Shown here: positions 1-5,974 of the stretch, in pieces
How the letters are laid out: each line of letters opens with the position of its first letter
Numbering within the stretch: position 1 is the stretch's first letter
Origin: Dehalococcoidia bacterium UBA1141
Lineage (GTDB): Bacteria > Chloroflexota > Dehalococcoidia > Lucifugimonadales > UBA3495
Reading direction: 5' to 3'
Assembly: GCA_002311385.1 (NCBI GenBank)
Contig: DCAE01000080.1
Coordinates: 3,120-11,788 of the forward strand
Length of the DNA stretch: 8,669 nucleotides
Position numbers and translations under genes: made by a program
Notes under the pieces: generated by a model
Database searches by the model: none
Seen by the model: only the letters and a program-made list of their open reading frames with translations
Told to the model about the DNA's origin: nothing

Positions 1-78
1 AATGTCCATCTGCCACTCGGGTTGCCTGGAGGCGGACGCCCCGGCGCACCGTATAGCCTCAAAGATGATATGAGTTAA
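1..78 (+). CDS. Possible 3' end of an unrecognised plus-strand gene
   Basis: Plus frame 1 is open from the window edge to a TAA at 76-78 and gives 25 residues ending in PGAPYSLKDDMS. The composition (several Gly and Pro, then a charged tail) is compatible with a real protein C-terminus, and a gene ending here would be convergent with the MqnA-like gene. With so few codons the open frame could be chance. The minus strand is also open across the same bases. I do not recognise the family. Confidence 0.22.
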   Translation, partial: NVHLPLGLPGGGRPGAPYSLKDDMS

Positions 79-205
79 ATACAGCCATTCTGATGTCACG
101 CATCCTGAATGCAGCGCTCGAGTCAGGGCGGACCAGAATTTACTTTGGTTTACCGGCCGTTCTTTTTGATGGGCAGGTAATGTGTTGATCGTGTTACTTA
201 GCCCG
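79..205. other. Spacer with no recognisable feature
   Basis: This lies between the possible plus-strand stop at 78 and the stop of the MqnA-like gene at 206. It contains a CGGCCG palindrome followed by TTCTTTTT on the plus strand near 151-167, but no stem long enough to call an intrinsic terminator. No RNA gene is visible. Confidence 0.5.
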
Positions 206-961
206 CTATCCACCTACCAACTGTCCCAGGTACTCACCGAATAGGGCCATGGATTTCTCTTCGGGAACGCCTGTGAAGTACCGGATTCCTTGTATATAAC
301 GCAAAATGTCTTGAGGGTGCATGAGGACGTTATCAGCGGGGCCCGATATCCGGTACAAGCCGTCGGCCCAGTCCTGTAGGCTGGTGTAGAGTGAGTCTTC
401 GATCAGCTTGGCGTTTTCTGTAGACAGGTCGGAACGTACCACAAATCGAGCGAACACGAATGGCAGGCCGGTCCAACTGTACCATTCTTCACCCAGATCG
501 TATTGGTGAGGAAACTCTCGGGCGACACGCCGGTACCTGAGGCCCTGACTACCCACAAATAGTATCCCATCGTGCAGGTCCTGACTCGATACCAATGCCC
601 CCGGCTCCACACCGTACTTTAAGGTGAGCAGCACTTGGAGCAGCTTGACCGCAGTAGGCGCATCGTTGGGAACCGCAATGCGGGCGCCAGTCATGTCTTT
701 TAAAGGCCGGATAGCGGAGAGGTTGACGCTCATCGCCCGAGAGATAGTAGCTACGCAGAATCCGGCCACGGTCCGCATGCTCTCAGCGAGAGGGAAGCAA
801 TCCACCAAGGGAATGAGTCCCCCTTGCAAATGCCCCTCTGATATGGCGATGGGCAGTTCTCTGGGTGGCAACTCCCGCACCTCGATACCCCTCTTAGGCA
901 TATCGAAGTACAACGGCTCGGAACTCAGGTAAGGGGTACGGCCCACTTTAATTGGCGTCAT
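206..961 (-). CDS. MqnA/MqnD-family (VitK2_biosynth) substrate-binding-like protein
   Basis: The 251-residue protein has the periplasmic-binding-protein-like fold family that includes MqnA (chorismate dehydratase, futalosine route to menaquinone). Support comes from the N-terminal VGRTPYLSSEPLYFD segment (6-20), the GLIPLVDCF stretch (48-56), LFVGSQGLR (134-142) and the highly characteristic DLGEEWYSWTGLPFVFA block (155-171). The length is slightly short of the usual 270-290. There is no signal peptide, so it is probably cytoplasmic. The family normally reads YLNS where this protein has YLSS, and has IGD-x-AL where this has VGSQGL, so true chorismate dehydratase activity is doubtful. No other mqn gene is nearby. 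The ATG start fits the family N-terminus, although the Shine-Dalgarno sequence is weak. A binding protein or divergent enzyme of unknown substrate is the main alternative. Family membership is firm; function is not. Confidence 0.82.
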   Translation of the reverse strand: MTPIKVGRTPYLSSEPLYFDMPKRGIEVRELPPRELPIAISEGHLQGGLIPLVDCFPLAESMRTVAGFCVATISRAMSVNLSAIRPLKDMTGARIAVPNDAPTAVKLLQVLLTLKYGVEPGALVSSQDLHDGILFVGSQGLRYRRVAREFPHQYDLGEEWYSWTGLPFVFARFVVRSDLSTENAKLIEDSLYTSLQDWADGLYRISGPADNVLMHPQDILRYIQGIRYFTGVPEEKSMALFGEYLGQLVGG

Positions 962-989
962 TACACCATCACTGATGTCGGGTAGATAA

Positions 990-1017
990 ACAGGGCCTCG
1001 AATACTCGAGGCCCTGT
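990..1017 (-). promoter_or_regulatory. Perfect 12-bp hairpin just upstream of the MqnA-like gene
   Basis: Two 12-base arms (990-1001 and 1006-1017; ACAGGGCCTCGA and its exact reverse complement) flank a 4-base loop. On the minus strand the stem is followed by the T-rich TTTATCT, and it ends only 28 nt before the ATG at 961. It could be a leaky intrinsic terminator for the NHL gene that ends at 1208, or an attenuator or stabilising 5'-UTR hairpin of the MqnA-like mRNA. The T-tract is weak, so the role is inferred. Confidence 0.6.
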
Positions 1018-1069
1018 CGCAGTAGCGTTATCGCTTTTAGGTGTTATTGGTGCACTATGCTCCATCCCA

Positions 1070-1105
1070 ACTAACCCGCTCCTCATTATGCGAGAGGGAG
1101 TTAGT
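1070..1105. repeat. Imperfect inverted repeat with ACTAAC/GTTAGT ends
   Basis: ACTAAC (1070-1075) pairs with GTTAGT (1100-1105). The interior pairs partially between CGCTCCTC and GAGAGGG. The C-rich/G-rich arms resemble the degenerate palindrome at 5296-5353, so both may be decayed copies of a dispersed intergenic repeat. A weak -10-like CATAAT on the minus strand lies in its loop, without a convincing -35. Confidence 0.4.
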
Positions 1106-1182
1106 CCCTTCCCCCTCTGGCAGAAAGGCCAAATCCGGTGATGCGTAATAACTCAATGCGGTTGGCCGCGCTCACTTAGGAT

Positions 1183-1188
1183 TTTATA
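1183..1188 (-). promoter_or_regulatory. Weak -10-like element (TATAAA) after the NHL gene
   Basis: The minus strand reads TATAAA, within the longer TATAAAAT at 1181-1188, at the right end of the spacer before the MqnA-like gene. No acceptable -35 hexamer is visible 16-19 bp upstream. It is a possible promoter for the MqnA-like gene, but a long leader of about 210 nt would follow. Confidence 0.2.
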
Positions 1189-1207
1189 GCTCGCACCTTC
1201 CAGTTAC

Positions 1208-2236
1208 TTACAGACGGGGTCCGGCGAAGGTGGGAGACCGCTTTTGGTAGACCTGAATACGGTTCCTAGGGTTTTCGACCACGAAGACGTTACAGTCGTC
1301 GTCGACCGTGACGCCCGAGGGGGCCCAAAAGTCTTTTTCCCGTTCTAACTGAGGCGCCCGCTCTCGCTCCTCCCACATCTCGGGGTTGGCGTCCAGCTTG
1401 TCTTTACCCCACTTGGAAACGGTGGCATCACCGGTCTTCATCGTAGCGAAGTTACCATCGGGGTCGAATACCTGCAGGCGGTCATTAAGCCAGTCAGCCA
1501 CGTAGACCACGCCATCTTTATCCACCGCTACGCCGGTGGGCCGGTTCAGTTGGCCCTCGCCGGAACCGGACTCTCCGAACTGCTTGAGGAACTTGCCGTC
1601 CGGAGTGAATTTCTGAATCCGGTCGTTTCTCCAGTCCGCGATGTAGACATCGCCGTTGGTGTCGATGTCGATTCCCCAAGGCATGTTCAGTTGGCCTTCT
1701 CCGGAACCGGCCGTTCCCCACTTGGAAAGGAACACGCCATCCTTGGTGAACTTCTGTACGCGGTTATTACCGCTGTCCACGATATACAGGTTGTCTTCCG
1801 CGTCGAAGGCCATACCCGAGGGCCGGTCTAACTCGCCGTCGCCGGTTCCCGGACGTTCCTCCCATTTGCCGATGTACTCACCGTCTTTGGTGAACATGGA
1901 GATGCGATTCAGCCATTCGTCGGAAATGTAGACTGTTTGTTGGCTGTCCAGCGCAATGCAGGTGGGCCATACCAGCGACCCGTCCTCGAAGTTGTAATCG
2001 TGGGGACCCTGCTGGGGAACGCCCCGGGCAAAGGCGGTGATGTATTCTTCATTAGTGGTGCACACGGTGACCCGGGTACCCTCAGGGCGGTATTCCGAGG
2101 CTCGGCAGAGCACATACATCATGTCTCCTTCGCCCCGAGCCACGAAAACTGGGCTAGTGAAACCAGGCCCGAACTGTTCCCCTCGGCCAATTGTCCCTTT
2201 GTACTGCAGGTTTACGAACGAAATCTCCGTTGGCAT
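1208..2236 (-). CDS. NHL-repeat six-bladed beta-propeller protein
   Basis: This 342-residue protein consists almost wholly of NHL repeats. Clear blades lie at about 88-123, 136-173, 183-220, 229-267 and 303-331. Each has the pattern xxPxGxAxDxxxxxYxxDxxNxRxQxF, and a degenerate first blade is at about 25-70, giving a six-bladed ring. NHL propellers serve as interaction or ligand platforms, and some are lyases such as peptidyl-alpha-hydroxyglycine alpha-amidating lyase. No lyase active site can be identified from sequence alone. There is no signal peptide or membrane segment. The ATG at 2236 has GAGGA at 2241-2245 as its ribosome-binding site. The gene lies 82 bp downstream of the DUF1501 gene on the same strand and is probably its operon partner. 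The spacer 2237-2318 holds only a 5-bp GCCGC/GCGGC hairpin. Confidence 0.9.
   Translation of the reverse strand: MPTEISFVNLQYKGTIGRGEQFGPGFTSPVFVARGEGDMMYVLCRASEYRPEGTRVTVCTTNEEYITAFARGVPQQGPHDYNFEDGSLVWPTCIALDSQQTVYISDEWLNRISMFTKDGEYIGKWEERPGTGDGELDRPSGMAFDAEDNLYIVDSGNNRVQKFTKDGVFLSKWGTAGSGEGQLNMPWGIDIDTNGDVYIADWRNDRIQKFTPDGKFLKQFGESGSGEGQLNRPTGVAVDKDGVVYVADWLNDRLQVFDPDGNFATMKTGDATVSKWGKDKLDANPEMWEERERAPQLEREKDFWAPSGVTVDDDCNVFVVENPRNRIQVYQKRSPTFAGPRL
1544..1710 (-). repeat. Near-identical DNA repeat within the NHL gene
   Basis: Bases 1544-1569 and 1685-1710 are 24/26 identical at an offset of 141 bp (47 codons). They encode the GSGEGQLN motif that opens two consecutive propeller blades. A third, more diverged copy begins near 1826. 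This indicates blade amplification by in-frame tandem duplication. Confidence 0.75.
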
Positions 2237-2318
2237 ATCATCCTCACAGAGCTTTATTTCGGGACTTTGAGTTAGCCGTGCCGCGCAACTTTGCGGCGAC
2301 TACCTAACTTTGCTGCGG

Positions 2319-3452
2319 CTAAATAAAGTCTAGTTGTTCAAAAGTACCGTTCACTATTGGTTTGGCGTCCAGACCCATCCACTTTTCCAGTATGGTGGAG
2401 TACAGGCCGCGGAAATCGTTGTTGAATTGGAGGTCTCCCTCCAGTAGTTTGTTCCCTTCCAGTGAAGGATATTCGCCGTATAGGCCACCTTTCACCGCCT
2501 CGCCAACGACGAATGCGTGGCCTCCGGAACCGTGGTCGGTGCCGGAACCGTTGTCGTGAACCCGCCGCCCGAACTCAGTGAAAATCAAGAGCATGACGTT
2601 GTGGCCGGCGTTGTGTTCCTGAAGGTCGTCATAGAAATCGGCGACGGCCCTACTGGTCTCGCTCCACAGCAGGTTGTGGTTAGCCAGTTGGCCCGCGTGG
2701 GTATCGAAGCTGTTGTAGGGGGCGGTGGTGTACAGCACCCTTGTGCCAAAATTCGCTAAGTGGGTCTGTGCGATATTTCTCATGTACTGCCCGACCACGT
2801 CACCGCCGTATTCCACAGAGGAGGTGTACATCTCCGGTGCCGTACTCAAGATATCGGCGCCTGCCAGGGCATCTAGCCCGGTCTGGGCCAGGTAGTCGAC
2901 CACTGGACCTTGACCGATCATTGGAGCGTAAACTTTGGAGAAGACATCCAGCGCCTTGATCCGCTGGTCCTCGTCGTGAATCCCGGTGAGAACGCCATAG
3001 GTCTCCAAGTTACCCACCGATGCCACAGGTACGCCGGGCGCCGCCAGTGCGCGCGGCAGACCACGGCCGAAGTTTACTCCGGTTAGCACGTTCTCCTTCT
3101 TGGGGTCAATATCACGGATCAACCGGCCTAGCCAGCCCTCGTCACCTACTTTTTCCGGCTCACATGTGTGCCAGATGTCCATCGAACGGAAGTGAGAGCG
3201 GCTGGGAGCCGGGTATCCAACGCCCTGGATGATAGCCATGTGCCCCTCATCGTAGACGCCCTTCAAGGGCGCCATGGATGGGTGAAAGCCAATCTCGTCA
3301 TTGATTGCTAATACTTGGTCTTCAGCGACCCTAACATTCGGTCTGTTGTCGAAGTAGTGGGGGTTGGTGTAAGGAATTAGGGTGTTAACCGCGTCGTTTC
3401 CCCCAGCCAGCTGAAGAACCACAAGAACCGGGTCTTTCTTCGTTGAGGTCAT
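2319..3452 (-). CDS. DUF1501 family protein (alkaline-phosphatase-superfamily fold)
   Basis: The 377-residue protein shows DUF1501 hallmarks in order: LVVLQLAGGNDAVNTLIPY (10-28), GFHPSMAPLK (55-64), QGVGYPAPSRSHFRSMDIWH (76-95), SFDTHAGQLANH (248-259) and FTEFGRRVHDNGSGTDHGSG (291-310). The family is related to sulfatases and alkaline phosphatases; its biochemical role is unknown. Most family members carry an N-terminal Tat signal, but this one starts directly at the core beta strand. An in-frame TGA two codons before the ATG (TGA-ATA-ATG) rules out a longer start, so the protein is probably cytoplasmic. GGAG at 3461-3464 is the likely ribosome-binding site. It lies 79 bp downstream of the DUF1800 gene, the usual partner, and the pair presumably acts together. 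Confidence 0.93.
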   Translation of the reverse strand: MTSTKKDPVLVVLQLAGGNDAVNTLIPYTNPHYFDNRPNVRVAEDQVLAINDEIGFHPSMAPLKGVYDEGHMAIIQGVGYPAPSRSHFRSMDIWHTCEPEKVGDEGWLGRLIRDIDPKKENVLTGVNFGRGLPRALAAPGVPVASVGNLETYGVLTGIHDEDQRIKALDVFSKVYAPMIGQGPVVDYLAQTGLDALAGADILSTAPEMYTSSVEYGGDVVGQYMRNIAQTHLANFGTRVLYTTAPYNSFDTHAGQLANHNLLWSETSRAVADFYDDLQEHNAGHNVMLLIFTEFGRRVHDNGSGTDHGSGGHAFVVGEAVKGGLYGEYPSLEGNKLLEGDLQFNNDFRGLYSTILEKWMGLDAKPIVNGTFEQLDFI

Positions 3453-3531
3453 TATTCAATCTCCACTCACTTACGGACTGTCGCGCCGTTTTATGATTGG
3501 ACAGAGCTTCTCGAATTAGGTATACGGTACC

Positions 3532-4938
3532 TTAGGCGAACAGGTATTCGGTGGTCGCCACTATAGACTGAAGCATGGCAGTCACTTGGCTTGGAAATCT
3601 CTCGGAATCAGTTCGAATCTCGCCTTCACTGCCAGCCAGTTCTATGAGCTGTGTTTGGGTCTCCTGGGCCATCTGATAGGAGCCCAGGTTTTCCAAACAG
3701 CCGTCCACCAGTTGTTCGGGGGTCAGGGTGCCGCCATTGCCACCCACCCGCTTGATGATGGCCTTAATGCCAGGATGATTGGCGTTGCCTACTTGGTCGG
3801 CCGTGAAGTTGATGCGCTCCACCAACGTGCCCGAATCGATCCATTCCCGTCCGGTATGCCAACCTTCCACAGTAGGGGGGTTCAGTAGGTCCTGTCCCAT
3901 ATAACGGATGTTCAGAGTCAAGGCGTCAAGTCCGGGTTTGGGGAAAGTATAGTCGCCCACCAAGCGGATGGTGCCGATTACGGTCTCCGCAGGGCTCTTG
4001 ATCTTGGTGAACCGGGCCTTCTTGAAGAAATCGGAGTTGAACAACACCCTCAGCATAGAGGTAATGTCGTAGTTGGAGCGGAAGTATTCGTCTTCCAGAA
4101 TCTTAATAGCCCCAGGATCCCTTGGGGGAGTGTCCTTCCAGGCCGGCACTTGGGGCTCGTCCGCGACGAAGTAATTGTACATATGCCTGGCGATGAACCG
4201 AGCGGCGCCGGGCTGCTTCACGGTGATGTTAATAATGTCTTTGCCGTTGAGGTTCCCAGTCTCTCCTAAAAACGTCTTCGAGTCGTTGTCGTGGTCGTTG
4301 GGGTCGTAGATGAACTTGGCTTCGTACTTGCCGTATGGATATCTTGGTACGGAATTAGTCACGGTCCAGCCGGTGAAGGCGCGGGCCGCCTCCTTGACAT
4401 CATCTTCGCTGTAGTTGAAATTGCCATCCATGCCAACGCCCAGGGAGAATAGCTCCAGAAGCTCCCTACCCCAGTTTTCATTGATAGCCCTCTTATGGCT
4501 CATGCAGTTGTCCAGGTAGAATACCATGGCTGGATCTTTGGCCAGGTCCAACAGTAGGTCGCGGAAGTTGCCCATACCGACCGTGCGGAACATATCCAAT
4601 TCCATCTGCTGTTGGCGCGGGTACTCACATTTGGCGTGGCCGGTGGGGAGAATACCATGCCAGAACAGGGCAATCTTTTCCTGTAGCGGCCGCTTGGTGT
4701 TGATCATGCGGAAGGTCCACTCTTCCTGCTGGCCTTCCAACCCCGCTTGAGAGACCCACTCAGTCTTGTAGCGCATCATGATGTCGCGCTCTAGATCGGG
4801 CTGCTCTTCCGGGCGTAAGAGTTCTTCGACGGTAGCTTCATACCCTTTGGCTGCTCTAGCTTCTAATTCTTCCATCGGCGCACCGAAACCGGCGCGGCGC
4901 ATCAGATGAGCCATTAACGAGAGATCTTTATCAGACAA
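3532..4938 (-). CDS. DUF1800 family protein
   Basis: The 468-residue protein matches DUF1800 over its full length: AHLMRRAGFGAPMEEL (10-25), LFWHGILPTG (91-100), the conserved block DNCMSHKRAINENWGREL (143-160) continuing LLELFSLG, AARAFTGW (184-191) and NPPTVEGWHTGREWID (353-368). The function is unknown; DUF1800 genes habitually precede a DUF1501 gene, as here. The start is TTG at 4938, supported by GGGAGG at 4945-4950 with 6-nt spacing; the next candidate, ATG at residue 9, would cut into the conserved N-terminal motif. No signal peptide or membrane helix is seen. It is the first gene behind the promoter at 5001-5031 and the likely head of a DUF1800-DUF1501-NHL operon. The C-terminus (ATTEYLFA) is typical and complete. 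Confidence 0.93.
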   Translation of the reverse strand: MSDKDLSLMAHLMRRAGFGAPMEELEARAAKGYEATVEELLRPEEQPDLERDIMMRYKTEWVSQAGLEGQQEEWTFRMINTKRPLQEKIALFWHGILPTGHAKCEYPRQQQMELDMFRTVGMGNFRDLLLDLAKDPAMVFYLDNCMSHKRAINENWGRELLELFSLGVGMDGNFNYSEDDVKEAARAFTGWTVTNSVPRYPYGKYEAKFIYDPNDHDNDSKTFLGETGNLNGKDIINITVKQPGAARFIARHMYNYFVADEPQVPAWKDTPPRDPGAIKILEDEYFRSNYDITSMLRVLFNSDFFKKARFTKIKSPAETVIGTIRLVGDYTFPKPGLDALTLNIRYMGQDLLNPPTVEGWHTGREWIDSGTLVERINFTADQVGNANHPGIKAIIKRVGGNGGTLTPEQLVDGCLENLGSYQMAQETQTQLIELAGSEGEIRTDSERFPSQVTAMLQSIVATTEYLFA

Positions 4939-4944
4939 TTTTTT

Positions 4945-4950
4945 CCTCCC
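4945..4950 (-). promoter_or_regulatory. Ribosome-binding site selecting a TTG start (DUF1800 gene)
   Basis: The minus strand reads GGGAGG, then six bases, then TTG at 4938. The strong Shine-Dalgarno sequence compensates for the weak start codon and fixes the start. Confidence 0.75.
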
Positions 4951-5000
4951 GCCGGAGCCCGGTACGACCCCGGGATCGCTAAAATATATGCTGCGGTCGG

Positions 5001-5031
5001 ATTATATCACCACATCGTTGAAGCGGTTCAA
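5001..5031 (-). promoter_or_regulatory. Extended -10 sigma70-type promoter for the DUF1800 operon
   Basis: The minus strand has a perfect TATAAT at 5001-5006 preceded by TGA, giving an extended -10 (TGATATAAT, 5001-5009). A -35-like TTGAAC at 5026-5031 sits 19 bp upstream, a little long, but the extended -10 can compensate. Transcription would start near 4994, leaving a leader of about 55 nt before the TTG at 4938. The leader contains a short CCCGG/CCGGG stem near 4964-4976. Confidence 0.6.
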
Positions 5032-5036
5032 CCGCT
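5017..5036. promoter_or_regulatory. Overlapping palindromes on the -35 region (operator candidate)
   Basis: AGCGGTT-C-AACCGCT at 5022-5036 is a perfect 15-bp palindrome. It overlaps a second inverted repeat, GTTGAA-gcgg-TTCAAC (5017-5032). Both cover the TTGAAC -35 hexamer. A dimeric repressor or activator bound here would control the operon; this role is inferred from position and symmetry only. Confidence 0.45.
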
Positions 5037-5058
5037 AGCCCCGGTAGCTGGGCTAGCG
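5033..5058. repeat. 9-bp stem-loop upstream of the promoter
   Basis: CGCTAGCCC (5033-5041) and GGGCTAGCG (5050-5058) pair perfectly around an 8-base loop. There is no T-tract on either strand, so an intrinsic terminator is unlikely. It abuts the operator-like palindrome and may mark the upstream border of the regulatory region. Confidence 0.5.
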
Positions 5059-5100
5059 CGTCTAATTCTTTGTCTTAGGGATAATGTATACCGGAAAGAT

Positions 5101-5290
5101 GGCGTCCTCCGCCTGCGGTGGATCGTTCCGGCGAAAGCCGGAACCCAGAGACGTGAGCTTCTCTGCGACCCGCCAAAGGCGGACCCTTGTGAGGAAAGAC
5201 GCTCCTGCCCAGATGCCATCGGGGGGCCTGCGCCGGAATCTTTCATGCCCCGATTGCATCGGGGCACCATGGCCAACGAAAATGACCACT
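5101..5290. repeat. Mosaic of dispersed intergenic palindromes, no gene
   Basis: At least four separate perfect stems are packed together: CCGC/GCGG (5109-5118); TTCCGGC-gaaa-GCCGGAA (5126-5143); CCGCC-aaa-GGCGG (5170-5182); and TGCCCCGAT-tgc-ATCGGGGCA (5246-5266). A half-copy of the last (GATGCC-ATCGGGG) occurs near 5214-5225. The TTCCGGC...GCCGGAA type is a widespread intergenic element in environmental genomes and is known for producing spurious peptides such as GFRRND and VPAFAG. The open frames across this block have exactly that composition and are not genes. Confidence 0.75.
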
Positions 5291-5295
5291 TACGA

Positions 5296-5353
5296 CCCTC
5301 ACCCCTGACCCCTCTCCCAGTAGGATGGGGGTGGCCGCAGGCCGGGATGAGGG
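5296..5353. repeat. Degenerate palindromic repeat (CCCTCACCCCTGACCCCTCTC type)
   Basis: CCCTCA (5296-5301) and TGAGGG (5348-5353) bracket a C-rich left arm and a G-rich right arm. This resembles the common CCCTCACCC...GGGTGAGGG family of bacterial intergenic palindromes. It lies between the SDR remnant and the palindrome mosaic. Confidence 0.55.
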
Positions 5354-5396
5354 CTATGTTCTTACCAATGACGAGGGTGGGCGAACCTTGGCCAAT

Positions 5397-5551
5397 CTAT
5401 TGGGCGGTGAGGCCGCCATCGATCACCAGTTCGCTGCCAGTGACAAATGAAGATTCGTCGGATGCCAGATACAAGACTCCATAGGCTACGTCTTCGGGAA
5501 GGCCCAGCTTGCCAATGGGATGTCGAGCCAGGTTGGCTTGGCGGCCTCCTC
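5397..5551 (-). pseudogene. C-terminal remnant of a short-chain dehydrogenase/reductase
   Basis: In the minus frame ending at TAG 5397-5399 the sequence reads HPIGKLGLPEDVAYG, then VLYLASDESSFVTGSELV, then IDGGLTAQ. This is the classic SDR C-terminus (PEDVA, LASDESSFVTG and IDGG motifs). The Rossmann glycine-rich motif and the catalytic Tyr-x-x-x-Lys are absent. The remnant begins where the amidase fragment stops (about 5551). The segment EEAAKPTWLDIP in the amidase frame probably belongs to the SDR as well. It returns to the SDR frame if one base is restored near the CCC run at 5517-5519 (minus strand), giving DIP-IGKLG. A single-base deletion or a sequencing error therefore lies there. It is non-functional as an SDR. 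Confidence 0.8.
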
Positions 5552-5842
5552 ATAACTGACGGTTTTGCTGGCAAGCAAACCTTCGGCTGCCCCCTCGATC
5601 CGGCACTTCCACATCCAGGCGTTGAGCGGGTCTTCTTCTGGGCTTGGCCGGTATCCGGGATTGCGGTCGGCCGAGACCATCGGAGGCTTGGTCTCCTCCA
5701 TCCGGGCCTGGACGAAGGTGTCCAACTCTCCCATCTGTTCCATCAGGTACTTGCGGTACTTGACGGCCTCATCGGGACCCAGGTGAATCCCTAGTTCCTT
5801 GGCGACGGCCACTACTTCATCGACGTCAGGTACTGCATACAT
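5552..5842 (-). pseudogene. N-terminal fragment of an amidase (amidase signature family)
   Basis: About 97 residues match the N-terminal helical part of amidase-signature enzymes: NPGYRPSPEEDPLNAWMWKC (61-80), then RIEGAAEGLLASKTVSY (81-97). Family members continue at this point with the KDN segment that carries the catalytic lysine. Here the residues EEAAKP follow instead, so Lys and the whole Ser-Ser-Lys triad region (some 350-400 residues) are missing. ATG 5842 and an AGGAG at 5847-5851 are intact, so a 118-residue product ending at TAG 5486-5488 could still be translated. Its last ~20 residues derive from SDR DNA, partly out of frame. It lies 132 bp downstream of the amidohydrolase gene. 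Confidence 0.8.
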
Positions 5843-5974
5843 GAGGCTCCTCTCGTCTAACCCAGGATTCCTTAGTTCAACCAGTCCCGCCTAGTTCCAT
5901 GGGATGCCAGCAGAATACTCCCGCCCCATTGTTTGATGCTCACAGAGTGAATGATCGGCAGTCCGCCCCTGGTA

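Noticed and set aside
1024..1035. AGCG-TTAT-CGCT mini hairpin followed by TTTTAG on the plus strand
   Set aside because: A 4-bp stem is too weak for an intrinsic terminator, and no plus-strand gene ends nearby.
2278..2320. Short direct repeat (AACTTTGC...) and a 5-bp GCCGC/GCGGC hairpin in the DUF1501-NHL spacer
   Set aside because: Too short and imperfect to call a terminator or repeat element; compatible with chance.
5028..5308. Several overlapping open frames on both strands (74-82 codons), including peptides with GFRRND and VPAFAG
   Set aside because: They are translations of palindromic intergenic repeats, have no family similarity, and overlap one another in several frames.
5872..5974. 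Minus-strand open stretch after the amidohydrolase stop, ending SILLASHGTRRDWLN
   Set aside because: It is the tail of a frame that is a shadow of the amidohydrolase C-terminus; no start, RBS or similarity of its own.
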